DNA of 64,000 nucleotides from Derxia gummosa DSM 723 (GTDB lineage Bacteria; Pseudomonadota; Gammaproteobacteria; Burkholderiales; Burkholderiaceae_E): assembly GCF_000482785.1 (NCBI RefSeq), contig NZ_AXWS01000013.1:415708-479707 (forward strand), read 5' to 3'. Positions 8,299-17,563 of this stretch are shown one piece after another. Each line of letters opens with the position of its first letter. Within the stretch, counting starts at the first letter, position 1. Under the pieces are notes generated by a model that did not search any database, was not told the DNA's origin, and saw only the letters and a list, made by a program, of their open reading frames with translations. Made by a program: the position numbers and the translations under genes.

Positions 8299-9380
8299 CG
8301 CGGCGCTCCCTGGCCTGCGGCGGGCAGGCTGACCGGGCCGGCAAGGCCGAGGGTGAGGACCGAACCGTCGGCGCGCGCCAGCAGCGCGGCGAGCGGCCCG
8401 AGCGGACGCGGATCGACGGGCGCGACGGCGTCGCCGCTGGCGCGCAGCACGAGGCCGGCCTGGCTTGCGAGCAGCAGGCCGCCGCGCGCGTCGAGCGCCG
8501 AGGCGGTGATGCTCGCGGGTACCGGCAGGTCGAGCTTCGTCCAGCTCGCGCCGCCGTTGGCCGAGCGCCAGACGTTGCCGCGCAGGCCGGCGACGACCAG
8601 CTCGCGGTCGGACGGGAGTTCGGCGGTGAAGAAGCTGCCGTCATAGGGCAGGGCCAGGCGCCGCCAGACGTGGCCGCCGTCGTCGGAGCGCAGCACGAGG
8701 CCCTGCTCGCCCGCGACGAGCAGCGTGTCGCCGCGCGCGCGGATCGCGTACAGGTGCAGCCCCTTCGGATTGGGCATGCCGGCGGCGATCCAGCGCCAGC
8801 TGCGGCCGCCGTCGTCGGAGGCGAGGGCGAGGCCGTAGGCGCCGACGACGACGAGCCGGTCGCGGCCCGCGAGCAGCAGGTCGAGCAGCGGCTTGTCGGG
8901 TCCGTCGGCGACGAGGCGCGCGGCATCGGCCTCGGCGCGGGCGTCGCCGGCGGCGAGCGCGGCGTTGTGCGCGATCCGGGCGATGCGCAGGCCGTCGAGG
9001 CGGCGGGTCCAGGTCTGGCCGCCGTCGTCGGTGGCAAGCACGACGCCGCCGTGGCCGACGGCGTAGCCGGTGGTCGCGTCGGCGAAGCGCACCGCCGTGA
9101 GGCTGACGCTCACCGGCACGCTCGCCTGACGCCAGTGCGCGCCGCCGTCGTCGGACAGCGCGACGATGCCGCGCTCGCCCACGGCAACGAGCCGGTCGCC
9201 GGCCTGTGCGACGGCGAGCAGATTGGCGTGCTCCGGCGCCCGCACCGCGATGGCCGGGCGGTCGAGCGCGTCGCCGACGGGCGCGGCCACCGCGCCGCCC
9301 GCGAGCAGTGCAAGCGCTGTCATCACGGCGGCCGGCAGACGCCGCGCGGCGGTAGTCACGGCGACGGGCAGGGCGCTCAT
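8295..9380 (-). CDS. YCF48/BNR-repeat periplasmic beta-propeller, operon A copy
   Basis: A 361-residue exported protein. An Ala-rich signal peptide ends near GGAVAAPVG. It is followed by five Asp-box repeats of the form S-x-D-x-G-x-x-W: SDDGGAHWRQ, TDDGGQTWTR, SDDGGRSWRW, SDDGGHVWRR and SANGGASWTK. These repeats build a beta-propeller like the photosystem assembly factor YCF48. It overlaps both neighbours by 4 bases (MMPL downstream, DUF1329 upstream), so a tight stoichiometric link is likely. Inference: a periplasmic adaptor or assembly factor between the MMPL pump and outer-membrane partners. No enzymatic function is implied. The paralogue is at 56561-57706. Confidence 0.8.
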   Translation of the reverse strand: MSALPVAVTTAARRLPAAVMTALALLAGGAVAAPVGDALDRPAIAVRAPEHANLLAVAQAGDRLVAVGERGIVALSDDGGAHWRQASVPVSVSLTAVRFADATTGYAVGHGGVVLATDDGGQTWTRRLDGLRIARIAHNAALAAGDARAEADAARLVADGPDKPLLDLLLAGRDRLVVVGAYGLALASDDGGRSWRWIAAGMPNPKGLHLYAIRARGDTLLVAGEQGLVLRSDDGGHVWRRLALPYDGSFFTAELPSDRELVVAGLRGNVWRSANGGASWTKLDLPVPASITASALDARGGLLLASQAGLVLRASGDAVAPVDPRPLGPLAALLARADGSVLTLGLAGPVSLPAAGQGAPR

Positions 9381-10738
9381 CGCACGCCCTCGCCCGCCAG
9401 CGCCTCGGGCGTGAACACGCTGTCGGCAAAGCGCGGCTTGAGCGGGTATTGCGCGGACCGGCTGTTGAACAGGTTGCCGATGTAGGCGCTGCCATTGGCG
9501 AAGTCGTTCATCGTGAACGCGCCGATGACGGTGCCCGGCAGGTCGGGCGCGACGAAGGTCTGGGCCGACAGCGTCTTCCAGAGCTGGCCGTTCGCGTCCC
9601 AGCGGTCGCCGAGCACGCAGTTCCAGGTGTCCTCGTCGCAGTAGTAGCGGCTGCGCGCGGCCTGGTGGCGCTGGCCGGCGCGCAGCGTCGCCTCCACCAC
9701 CCAGACACGGTGCAGCTCCCAGCGCACATGGTCCGGGTTCAGGTGGTGGGCGCCGAGCACGGCCGCGTCGGTGGTCGGCTGGAGCAGGCGGTTGCCGTTG
9801 TAGGGGATGAGCAGTTCCTGCTTGCCCACCAGCTTCCAGTCGAAGCGGTCGAGCCGGCCGGCGAACACCTCGATCTCGTCGAAGCTCATGAGACCGGCGG
9901 TCGCGGGCGTCGGCGTGTCGCAGCAGGGGTTCGGCAGCTTGCGCACGCGGCGCTGGCCCGTGAGATAGACCCAGGCCTGGTCCTTCGCGCCGTCGAGCTG
10001 GTTGCGCCCGAGGATGGCCTCGCCCGCGCGGATCGGCGGGCCCGAGTTCACGAGCTTCACGAACGAGTACTCGTTCGCCTTCGCGAAGTCGGCGAGGTTG
10101 CCGTCGGGCAGGTAGTAGGGCACCTGCTGGTCGAGCACGCCCTCGGTCGAGAGCACGGCCTTGCCGTCGGCGGTGAGCTGGTACTGCGTGACCGGCTCCT
10201 GCCACGACGTGCCGCGCCAGCGCAGCACGTGGTTGGCAATCACCTCGGCGCCGCTCTTCGGGATCGGGAAAGGCACGCCGCCGTAGGCCTCGGTCACGAC
10301 ATCGTTGACGAGCTTCGCGCGCGTCGCGTTCTTGAGCGTGTTGTCGTAGACCCATTGCGGCGCGGCGGCCGTGCGGTGGGTCTTGTAGACGTCGAGGCGG
10401 AAGCTGTCGGGGTATTTCTTCAGCATCGCCTGCACGCCGTCGCTGAGCTTGTCGGCGTATTGCGCCGCGTTCTGGGCCGTGACCGTGTACAGCGGCTTCT
10501 CGTCGCGGAACGGATCGCCGCGCCGGCCGCCCGGCTTGTCGCCCGCGATCGGCGTGGTGTAGCCGCCGGTCCAGGCCGGGATGCTGCCGTCCTTGTTGCC
10601 GGCCTTCTCGGCGCCGAGCGGCGTGAGTTCGGACTTGAGCTTGGCGGCCTCGTCGGCGCTGACGGCGGCGAGCGCGGGCAGGCAGGCGGCGACGGCCACG
10701 GCGAGGGCTGCCGCGCGCAGCGGAAGATGCTTGTTCAT
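9377..10738 (-). CDS. DUF1329 periplasmic protein, operon A copy
   Basis: A 453-residue exported protein with a signal peptide (MNKHLPLRAAALAVAVAA, cleavage near ALAAVS). The mature N-terminus is the family hallmark DEAAKLKSELTPLGAEKAGN, followed by GSIPAWTGG. DUF1329 proteins are predicted to have a LolB/LppX-like hydrophobic-cavity fold and are usually encoded next to DUF1302 genes. No lipobox cysteine is seen at the cleavage site, so it is probably soluble. It sits 25 bases downstream of the DUF1302 gene. Inferred role: carrying a hydrophobic ligand across the periplasm. The paralogue at 57711-59066 shares long identical stretches. Confidence 0.83.
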   Translation of the reverse strand: MNKHLPLRAAALAVAVAACLPALAAVSADEAAKLKSELTPLGAEKAGNKDGSIPAWTGGYTTPIAGDKPGGRRGDPFRDEKPLYTVTAQNAAQYADKLSDGVQAMLKKYPDSFRLDVYKTHRTAAAPQWVYDNTLKNATRAKLVNDVVTEAYGGVPFPIPKSGAEVIANHVLRWRGTSWQEPVTQYQLTADGKAVLSTEGVLDQQVPYYLPDGNLADFAKANEYSFVKLVNSGPPIRAGEAILGRNQLDGAKDQAWVYLTGQRRVRKLPNPCCDTPTPATAGLMSFDEIEVFAGRLDRFDWKLVGKQELLIPYNGNRLLQPTTDAAVLGAHHLNPDHVRWELHRVWVVEATLRAGQRHQAARSRYYCDEDTWNCVLGDRWDANGQLWKTLSAQTFVAPDLPGTVIGAFTMNDFANGSAYIGNLFNSRSAQYPLKPRFADSVFTPEALAGEGVR

Positions 10739-10763
10739 TGCGGGTTCTCCGGAGGGGCGCGGG

Positions 10764-12485
10764 TCAGAAGCTGCGGCGCAGCGAGAGCGCGAGGTAGTCG
10801 CGGTCCTTGAGCGACTGGCCGAAGCTGTAGTCGCTGGCGGCGTCGAGGAAGGGGCCGAGGCCGCCGTAGTAGTGGGTCCAGGTCAGCGAGAAGCGCCAGG
10901 CATCGAGATAGGAGCCGGCGAGGCCGAGGTTCATGTCGCCGCCGCGATGCGCGCCGAAGCTCGGCACCGCACCCGACCTGCCCTTCGGCGACCAGCTGAT
11001 GCCCGCCGGTACCGACAGGTCCACGCCCGGCAGCACCTGGCGATAGCTCGGCTCGTACACGACGCGCATGCCGAGGCCGTCGCGGCTCGCGTTGGGCGAC
11101 AGGTGGTCGGCGTTGGCCGTGACGCTGAGCACGCGGTTCCAGGCGATCTCGGCCGCGAGCGAGGCTTCGCGCGCGATGAATGACGGCCCGAAGGACGCGA
11201 TGGTCGAGAACTGGAGATGCGCGGTGTTGCCGACCGCGAACAGCGGATGCGAGGCATCGGCGAGCACGCCCGGCAGGATCGCGGCGGCGTTCGACACCAG
11301 CGGCGCGTTGCGGCGCATCGAGGCTTCGCCGGCGAGGTTGAAGTCGTCGATGCTGGTCGAGAAGCTCGCGCCGAAGGCGCGCACGCCCTGGGCATAGGCC
11401 GCGTCATACACGCCGATCTGGCCGGTCGCGGGGTTGAAGATGGTCGGGTCGAGCACGACGGGCACGCCGTTGACGGTCGTCACGCCGGGGCGCAGATAGA
11501 GGTTGGGATTGCGGTCGTGATAGCGGATCGCGTACAGGCCGAAGTCGGTGTCGAGCCCGGTCGGCCGCCAGCGCAGTTGCAGGCCGCCCTGGCCGCTGTC
11601 CCTGGGCTTGATGTCGCCGGCGCGAAAGAAGGCCGCCGCGCCGCCGCCCGGCACCAGCGGCGCGCCGGTCACGAGGCGTTCGCCGCCCTTGTCGAAGGTG
11701 TCGGAAGTCGAGAAATAGCTGCCGGCGGCAGGAAGGCGGTTGCCTTCCCAGCGGAACTGGTAATAGGCGCCGACCGCGATCTCGGGCGTGAACTGCACCT
11801 GGGCCGACAGCTGGGGCACGGGCCGGACCACTTCCTTGAACTGGGCGTTCGGCACCGACAGCAGCTTGACCACATCGGTCGGCGCCATGCCGCCGGCGAT
11901 GCCGTTCGCGCCGTAGAACAGGCTCTCGCCCCAGAGCAGGCCGTGGCGGCCGAGGCGCCAGCTCACGCGCGTGTCGCCGACGCCGAAGCGGCCGAAGGCG
12001 AAGGCGTCGAGCAGCTCGGCCTGACGGCCGTGCAGGTTGCGCGTCGCGGTCGTGAACTCGTTCGACGGCGCGCTGAAAGCGTTTGCAGTCTCGGGCGAGT
12101 CGTTGCGGTTGCCCCGGTTGTAGACCGCGTCGTACCAGCCCGCGCCGCTCAGGCGCAGGCCGTGGTCGTTGTTCCAGCTCGCGTCGAATTCCGAGAACAG
12201 GTCGAAGCGCTCGGACACGATGCCGCGCCTGCCGAAGTTGCGGTCGCCGTCGTCGAGGTTGGCGCAGGAGGCGCACTCGGTCAGGCCGGGCGCCGGCGAT
12301 TTCAGGCGCCAGGCGCCGCTGAGCTTGACGGTGTTGTCCCAGCGCGCCTTCAGTTCGGGCACGCCGGTATCGATCTCGAAGGCCTGGGCGGCCGGCGTGG
12401 CGGCGACTGCCGCGAAGGCCGCCGCGATCGCGTGGCGACGGCCGAAGCCGTTCGCACCCGCCACGCGTGTGGGGTGTCGTCTCAT
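10764..12485 (-). CDS. DUF1302 outer-membrane beta-barrel protein, operon A copy
   Basis: A 573-residue exported protein ending in aromatic SLRRSF, the usual outer-membrane barrel C-terminus. The signal peptide is followed by the family start AFEIDTGVPELKARWDNTVK and many alternating strands (DLFSEFDASWNNDHGLRLS and others). DUF1302 proteins are predicted barrels linked to uptake of hydrophobic or aromatic compounds. Two starts are close together: ATG at 12494 has the AGAGG abutting it, whereas ATG at 12485 has AGGA eight bases upstream, so 12485 is preferred. It is the first gene of operon A. The paralogue is at 59083-60786. Confidence 0.83.
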   Translation of the reverse strand: MRRHPTRVAGANGFGRRHAIAAAFAAVAATPAAQAFEIDTGVPELKARWDNTVKLSGAWRLKSPAPGLTECASCANLDDGDRNFGRRGIVSERFDLFSEFDASWNNDHGLRLSGAGWYDAVYNRGNRNDSPETANAFSAPSNEFTTATRNLHGRQAELLDAFAFGRFGVGDTRVSWRLGRHGLLWGESLFYGANGIAGGMAPTDVVKLLSVPNAQFKEVVRPVPQLSAQVQFTPEIAVGAYYQFRWEGNRLPAAGSYFSTSDTFDKGGERLVTGAPLVPGGGAAAFFRAGDIKPRDSGQGGLQLRWRPTGLDTDFGLYAIRYHDRNPNLYLRPGVTTVNGVPVVLDPTIFNPATGQIGVYDAAYAQGVRAFGASFSTSIDDFNLAGEASMRRNAPLVSNAAAILPGVLADASHPLFAVGNTAHLQFSTIASFGPSFIAREASLAAEIAWNRVLSVTANADHLSPNASRDGLGMRVVYEPSYRQVLPGVDLSVPAGISWSPKGRSGAVPSFGAHRGGDMNLGLAGSYLDAWRFSLTWTHYYGGLGPFLDAASDYSFGQSLKDRDYLALSLRRSF

Positions 12486-12567
12486 TGTCTCCATCCTCTT
12501 CGGGGGGCACGGGCGCGTCGCGCCGGACGGATCGGTCGTCCGTCATCGCGTGATTGCGCCCCGCGAT

Positions 12568-12579
12568 GCGATGCATCGC
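12568..12579. promoter_or_regulatory. Perfect 12-bp palindrome upstream of operon A
   Basis: GCGATGCATCGC is a perfect palindrome 83 bases upstream of the DUF1302 start, between operon A and its divergent LysR gene. It could be a protein-binding site. No T-N11-A spacing is present here, so it is distinct from the LysR-type box at 12681. Confidence 0.35.
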
Positions 12580-12680
12580 GGTCAGGGCGCCGGCCGCCTT
12601 GAAGTGGCAATCCGGATGCGTCTTTGGACGTCTTCGCCTTGATGCGGAGCAAGGGTATTCAGCGGCTGACCATCCGGAAA

Positions 12681-12695
12681 ATCGTTTATTACGAT
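12681..12695. promoter_or_regulatory. LysR-type operator ATCGT-N5-ACGAT
   Basis: A perfect inverted repeat with 5-bp arms and a 5-bp spacer, giving the T-N11-A geometry (T12682, A12694) that LysR regulators recognise. It lies 73 bases before the LysR start codon and about 195 bases before the first operon A gene, in a locally AT-rich patch. It is the likely site for autoregulation and activation of operon A. Confidence 0.62.
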
Positions 12696-12768
12696 CCACG
12701 GCATCGCAACCGCCGATGGTTCAGGCCGCTCTCGACGCGCCCCGATCCGTCAAGCCGCAGCAACCCGC

Positions 12769-13680
12769 ATGAACTTCAAGCGACTCGATCTCAACCTGCT
12801 CGTCGCGCTCGACGCCCTGCTGCACGAGCGCAACGTGACCCGCGCCGCAGAGAAGCTGCACCTCACGCAATCGACGATGAGCGGCGCCCTCGCGCGCCTG
12901 CGCGACTACTTCGGTGACGAGCTGCTGCAAGCCTCGGGGCGCCGCATGGTGCTCACGCCGCTCGCGACGACGCTCGCCGCGCCGGTGCGCGACGTGCTGC
13001 TGCGCATCGACGCGACCATCGCGCGCCGGCCCGACTTCGATCCGGCCACGGCCGAACGGCGCTTCCGCATCGCGGCGTCCGATTACATGGTGACGGTGCT
13101 GCTCGCGCCGGCGATGCGCGAGGCGGCGCGCATCGCGCCCGGCATCGCCTTCGATTTCCAGACGGTGGACGCGGGCGTGTCCGAGGCGCTCACGCGCGGC
13201 GAGGTGGACATGGTGGTGATGCCGGCCCACTACCTGCCGCCCGAGCATCCGAGCGAGACGCTGTTCGTCGATCACTACAGCTGCGTGTTCTGGATGGGCA
13301 ACACGCGCATCGGCGACCGGCTCGACCTCGACGAGTACCTGGCGCTCGGCCACGTCATCACGCGCATCCGCAACACGCCGGTGTCGATGTTCGACCAGCA
13401 GCTCATGGAACGCGGCGGCCATGTGCGGCGCATCGAGCTGGCGGTGGAGAGCTTCGCGCTGCTGCCCCAGCTCGTGGTCGGCACCGACCGCGTGGCGACG
13501 GTGCAGGACCGGCTCGCGCGGCACTACGCACGCATGCTGCCGCTGCGCGTGCTGCCCGCGCCGTTTGACGGGCCGCAGCTGGAGGAGGCGATGCAATGGC
13601 ATCGCTATCAGGACGGCGATCCGGGCATGCAATGGCTGCGCGGCCTGCTGCGGGAGGCGGCGCGGCGCACGGCGGCGTGA
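12769..13680 (+). CDS. LysR-family regulator, divergent from operon A
   Basis: A 303-residue LysR regulator. The N-terminal winged helix-turn-helix is MNFKRLDLNLLVALDALL followed by VTRAAEKLHLTQSTMSGAL, the NodD/LinR-like subgroup (TMSG rather than SVSR). The C-terminal part is a substrate-binding-protein-like effector domain with the sequence DYMVTVLLAPAM. It is transcribed away from the DUF1302 gene across a 283-base gap holding the operator at 12681. This arrangement is the classic one for control of an adjacent catabolic operon. The effector is probably a pathway substrate or intermediate. It resembles the LysR at 61121, which faces operon B. Confidence 0.88.
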   Translation: MNFKRLDLNLLVALDALLHERNVTRAAEKLHLTQSTMSGALARLRDYFGDELLQASGRRMVLTPLATTLAAPVRDVLLRIDATIARRPDFDPATAERRFRIAASDYMVTVLLAPAMREAARIAPGIAFDFQTVDAGVSEALTRGEVDMVVMPAHYLPPEHPSETLFVDHYSCVFWMGNTRIGDRLDLDEYLALGHVITRIRNTPVSMFDQQLMERGGHVRRIELAVESFALLPQLVVGTDRVATVQDRLARHYARMLPLRVLPAPFDGPQLEEAMQWHRYQDGDPGMQWLRGLLREAARRTAA

Positions 13681-14052
13681 GCGGCGGTGGTGAACGCGTC
13701 GAAGCCGTGCCGTGACGGGTGGGCAGCGAACAGGAGCGGATCGTGCTCAGGCCCGGCGCAGATGGCGAGCGCCGAGCCGTCGTGGAGGGTGAAGACGCGG
13801 CAGTTCGCCGAGGCCGCGGATCGCGGCGGGCGGTGCGCGCCGTTCGTGATCCATCGTACGCACGTCGTGCTCGCATCCGCGCGCCGAGGCCGAGCCACCG
13901 GCGCGTGCATGGCATGCTGTGGCCGACGCGCGGCCCGCCGTCGCGGATGCCGCGAGACAGCCCGCCGGCGCGGCGTCAGGGACGCCTTCCGTGGCGGCAT
14001 CCGACAGCCAGCCGACGCCGGATCCGGCGCGAACAGGACATCAGGCAGCCAC
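13681..14052. other. 372-base gap with no convincing gene
   Basis: Between the LysR gene and the sensor gene no reading frame has a ribosome site plus family-like sequence. A short minus-strand stretch around 13690-13830 reads protein-like (FTLHDGSALAICAGPEHD) but has no credible start and could be a gene remnant. No terminator with a T-run is visible. Confidence 0.4.
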
Positions 14053-16209
14053 ATGTCGCGGGGCGCATTCGTCATCACGCTGATCCTGGGGGCGGTCGGC
14101 CTGCTTCTGGCGACGGACCTCCATCGCGCCTACCGCGCGACCGTCTCGGCGGAGGAGTCGAGGCTGGTCTCGATCGCGAGCGCGATCGAGCGCAATTCGG
14201 CCGAGCAGCTGCGCGCATCGGGCCGCATGCTCGACGCGCTGCGCAACGACATCGCGGCGCTGTCCGGCAGCGCCGACCGGGCCGAGCGGATGAACGGACG
14301 GATGCTCGCGCTCGCCGATTCGGTCATCGGCGTGCGCACGCTGCTGCACGTGAGCGCCGACGGCAGGGTGCTCTCGAGCAACCGGCGCGAGCTGATCGGC
14401 GAGAACTTCCGGGGCAGCGAGCGCTATCGCCTGCTCCGGGCGGGCAACGACCCGGAGGTGCTCTATGTGAGCCCGCCCTTCACGACGCCGCTCGGCGTGT
14501 TCACGACGAGCCTCGGCAAGGTCATCGTCGAGGCGGGCGGCCGGTTCGACGGCTATGTCCTCGCAATCCTCGATCCGGCGTACTTCGGCGTCATGATGCA
14601 GTCGCTGCTCTATGCCGACGACATGCGCATCTCGGTCGCGCACGGCGACGGCAAGGTCATCTTCAGCACGCAGACCACCCCGGACCTCCGCGGGTTCGAC
14701 CTCTCGCGTGTCGCCGATTCGCCGTTCAACCGGCATCTGCTCGGGGGCCAGTCCGCCAGCTTCGTGATCGACCGCGCGACCGCCACCGGCGACATGCGGT
14801 TCATCGCGATCCGCACGGTGCTGCCGGCCTCGGGGCGCGCGAGCGATCCACTGGTCGTCGCGGTCAGCCGCCGTCGCGACGCCGTCATGGCCGACTGGCG
14901 CCGCGAGGCGGCGCGGCTCGGCCTGCTGTATCTCGGCCTGGTCGCCGCGATCGGCATCGGCCATCAGGCCTACCGGCACCGGCAGCACGCGTTCCGGCTC
15001 CTGAGCCGCGAGAAGTCCGAGGCCGAGGCGGCCGCGCAGGCCCGCATCCTCGACGCCGACGTGCAGTTCGAGGGCTTCTTCGAGCAGCTGCCGCTGGGTG
15101 CGGTCCAGCTCGGTGCCGACGGCCGGTTCCAGCGCGTGAACGACGCGTACTGCCGCATCACGGGCTTCGCGCGCGAGGCGCTGGTCGGCAAGCTCCGGCC
15201 GGTCGATCTCACGCCCGCCGAGGATCGCGCCGACGAACTCGTGATGATGAGCTTCTTCTACTCGACACCGGACTACCGGATCGATGCCGACAAGCGCCTC
15301 GTGCGGCGTGACGGGCGCGTGATCCGCGTCCACGTCACCGCCAGCGCCGTGCGCGATGCCGCCGGCCGCGTGCGATTCACGACGGCGGTCGTGCAGGACG
15401 TGACGGCGCTCCGGCCCGGGCGCGACGACCAGGCGGGCTGGGCCGCCGAGGTGGCGAGCTGCGCGAAGACGCTTGAGCTCGCCAATCTCTCCCACGCGAT
15501 GCGCGCCCACCTCCGCCAGCTCACGGGCGCGGCGTCGCAACTCGGCGCCGGCGCGCTCGACGCGCAGCAGCGCGCGCGACTGGCCACCATCGGGACGGCC
15601 GCGCGCCGCATCGATGCCGTGACCGGCGAACGGCTCGCGCGCGTCGGATCCGACGCAGGCACGACGGGCGCCGCGATCGCGCCGCTCGACCTCGCACAGC
15701 TTGTCCACGGCGTCATGGCGGCGGTCGGCGATGCCGCCGCCGCGAAGGCCGTCACGCTGCACTACGCCCATGACCTGCCGCCCGGCACATTCGGCGGCGA
15801 CGCGGCGGCACTCGCGGCGCTGCTGGGCTGCTGCTGCCATGCCGCGATCGCGCGCTCGCCGTCCGGCGGCAGCATCACGATCCGCAGCGAGCCCGGCGGC
15901 GAGGATGCCGGCAGCACCCTCGTGTGGCTGTCCGTGCAGGACGACGGGACCGACATCGATCCGGCCTTCATCGAGCAGCTGTTCAGGCCCGCCGACCCCG
16001 CGAGCCCGTGGCGACATGACAGCGCAGCCGGGGATCTGGTCGTCGTCAGGCAGCTCGCGCGGCTGCTCGGCGGCGACGCGGGGGGCGAGCCCGGGCCGGA
16101 CGGTGGCTGCGTGCTCCGGGTCAGCGTGCGGCTGGCGAGGGAGGAAGACAGGGGCGGGCGCCACCTCACACGGCGGCGGTCCAATCAGGGCCCCGCAATC
16201 AGTACCTGA
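14053..16209 (+). CDS. Membrane PAS sensor with degenerate histidine-kinase core
   Basis: A 718-residue protein. TM1 spans about 5-22 and TM2 about 286-306, enclosing a Cache-like periplasmic sensor. A PAS domain (about 335-450) is followed by an H-box-like LANLSHAMRAHL (H481). The ATPase part is decayed: the N-box Asn position is H596 (LLGCCCHAAIA), the G1 box reads DDGTDIDP with Asp for the second Gly, and the G2 region (GDLVVVRQLARLLGG) lacks the GxGL pattern. It probably senses a small molecule but may not phosphorylate. The ATG at 14053 is chosen because the upstream in-frame extension looks non-coding. No response regulator gene is adjacent. Confidence 0.75.
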   Translation: MSRGAFVITLILGAVGLLLATDLHRAYRATVSAEESRLVSIASAIERNSAEQLRASGRMLDALRNDIAALSGSADRAERMNGRMLALADSVIGVRTLLHVSADGRVLSSNRRELIGENFRGSERYRLLRAGNDPEVLYVSPPFTTPLGVFTTSLGKVIVEAGGRFDGYVLAILDPAYFGVMMQSLLYADDMRISVAHGDGKVIFSTQTTPDLRGFDLSRVADSPFNRHLLGGQSASFVIDRATATGDMRFIAIRTVLPASGRASDPLVVAVSRRRDAVMADWRREAARLGLLYLGLVAAIGIGHQAYRHRQHAFRLLSREKSEAEAAAQARILDADVQFEGFFEQLPLGAVQLGADGRFQRVNDAYCRITGFAREALVGKLRPVDLTPAEDRADELVMMSFFYSTPDYRIDADKRLVRRDGRVIRVHVTASAVRDAAGRVRFTTAVVQDVTALRPGRDDQAGWAAEVASCAKTLELANLSHAMRAHLRQLTGAASQLGAGALDAQQRARLATIGTAARRIDAVTGERLARVGSDAGTTGAAIAPLDLAQLVHGVMAAVGDAAAAKAVTLHYAHDLPPGTFGGDAAALAALLGCCCHAAIARSPSGGSITIRSEPGGEDAGSTLVWLSVQDDGTDIDPAFIEQLFRPADPASPWRHDSAAGDLVVVRQLARLLGGDAGGEPGPDGGCVLRVSVRLAREEDRGGRHLTRRRSNQGPAIST

Positions 16210-16357
16210 CGCAAGAGCGGCGGCAGAGCTGCTTCAGGGCTATCGACCATGACCATCGGTCGGCCGCGGGGAAGGCGGCGGCGGATCAGCGGATGGGCTT
16301 TTGTCCCTGGGCTTGGCGGCAAGGCCGTGCCCGCGAGGTCGCGGGGAGGTGGCGGGA

Positions 16358-17563
16358 TTACCGCCGGGTCCGTGCCCGACGGGGTCTTGCGATTCGAGAT
16401 GCCGGGACCGCCGGGTCGGTGGCTTCGACATGCGATTGCCGCAGGGCGGACATCACCGCGATGCGAGCGGCCCAGACCGCGAAGGCCCGTGCGCGGAACT
16501 CGGCCGTCGGATCGGGCGGTGTGCCGGGCGCCGCGTCGGCCTTGCAAGTCCGGAGCTGGAGCCGGATGCGCGGCGCGCGGCGGGGTCGGTGACCGCGGCA
16601 TCGGTCGTTGCGGCTTTCGCGCAGCGTGAAGTCGATCGTGCGGCGCGCCGGCGAGCCGGCGTCGGTGGCTTTCAGCATCGCCTGCCCGAGCGCCACCTCG
16701 TCGATCGGTGCGTCGGGGGGCGTTTCATCGAGCACGGCCTGGATCGCGACGATCGTGAGCCAGGCCGCGAGCATGTCGGCGAAGAACGGGTCGGCCATGG
16801 CTTCGGGCGACGTCGCGGCGAAGGCCTGCTCCCAGAGATCGGGCACCGTTCCGGGCGGCAGGGCGGCATCCCGTGGCCCGAGCCAGTGCGCGGCACTGAC
16901 CGCGAGCAGGCCGTTGCGATAGACGTGCTCCAGCGTCCTGAGCACCTTGCGTGCGCCATCGCGCACCTGGTCCTGGCCGGCGCCGGCGGCTTCCGTCAGC
17001 GCATCGACCGCGCGCGCCAGATCGCGCGATCCCTTGAGCAGCACGTAGAAGGCGCTCGTGCGGCGCGCCAGCGTTTCGTCCACGAGGCCCAGGTCGCGGG
17101 CGACCGCGTCATAGAGCAGGAAGTAGTCCTCGGCGGTCTGCGCCGGGCCGATCCGCATCCCGATCGCGGGCATGAGACACATCACGATCAGCTGGTCGAC
17201 CACGGCCGCCACGTCGAGCACGCGCAGGATGGCCCGGATGTCGGCGACGAGGCTGGCCTGCAGCGTCCGCGCCTGACGCCGCTGTTCGTCTTGCTCGCGC
17301 CGGCCGTTTGCTCCGAGGGTGAGTCCGACACCGCTCACCGCGATGAAGGCCGCGATCACGGTGGCCAGTGGCTGGGCCGGCCATTCGGGGCGCGCTTCCG
17401 CAGGACGGTCCGCCTCAGCCCGGCCGGCCGGGTCGGAGGCCCGGGCCGTGGGCGGGGATGTCTGTGCCGGGGCGCGGCTGCCTGCGGGCGGGTCGGCCTT
17501 GCACGGCGCCGACAGCAGCAGGGCGCCTGACAGAAGCGCGCTTCCGATCATCATTCGCACCAT
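16358..17563 (-). CDS. Hypothetical exported or membrane-anchored protein
   Basis: 401 residues, not recognised. It starts with a signal-like stretch (MVRMMIGSALLSGALLLSAP) and a Pro/Ala-rich linker, followed by one strong hydrophobic helix (QPLATVIAAFIAVSGVGLTL) and a largely helical domain (HVYRNGLLAVSAAHWLGPRD and similar). The last 70 residues are Arg-rich and unlike the rest, so a late frameshift cannot be excluded. The ATG at 17563 has AGGAG eleven bases upstream. It is divergent from the AraC gene across 243 bases. The topology suggests a cytoplasmic or periplasmic helical domain tethered to the inner membrane. Function unknown. Confidence 0.6.
   Translation of the reverse strand: MVRMMIGSALLSGALLLSAPCKADPPAGSRAPAQTSPPTARASDPAGRAEADRPAEARPEWPAQPLATVIAAFIAVSGVGLTLGANGRREQDEQRRQARTLQASLVADIRAILRVLDVAAVVDQLIVMCLMPAIGMRIGPAQTAEDYFLLYDAVARDLGLVDETLARRTSAFYVLLKGSRDLARAVDALTEAAGAGQDQVRDGARKVLRTLEHVYRNGLLAVSAAHWLGPRDAALPPGTVPDLWEQAFAATSPEAMADPFFADMLAAWLTIVAIQAVLDETPPDAPIDEVALGQAMLKATDAGSPARRTIDFTLRESRNDRCRGHRPRRAPRIRLQLRTCKADAAPGTPPDPTAEFRARAFAVWAARIAVMSALRQSHVEATDPAVPASRIARPRRARTRR

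Noticed and set aside
13687-14052. Upstream in-frame extension of the sensor gene giving 840 residues
   Set aside because: The extra part is Arg/Ala-rich with no family similarity, and the TM helix follows the internal ATG at 14053.
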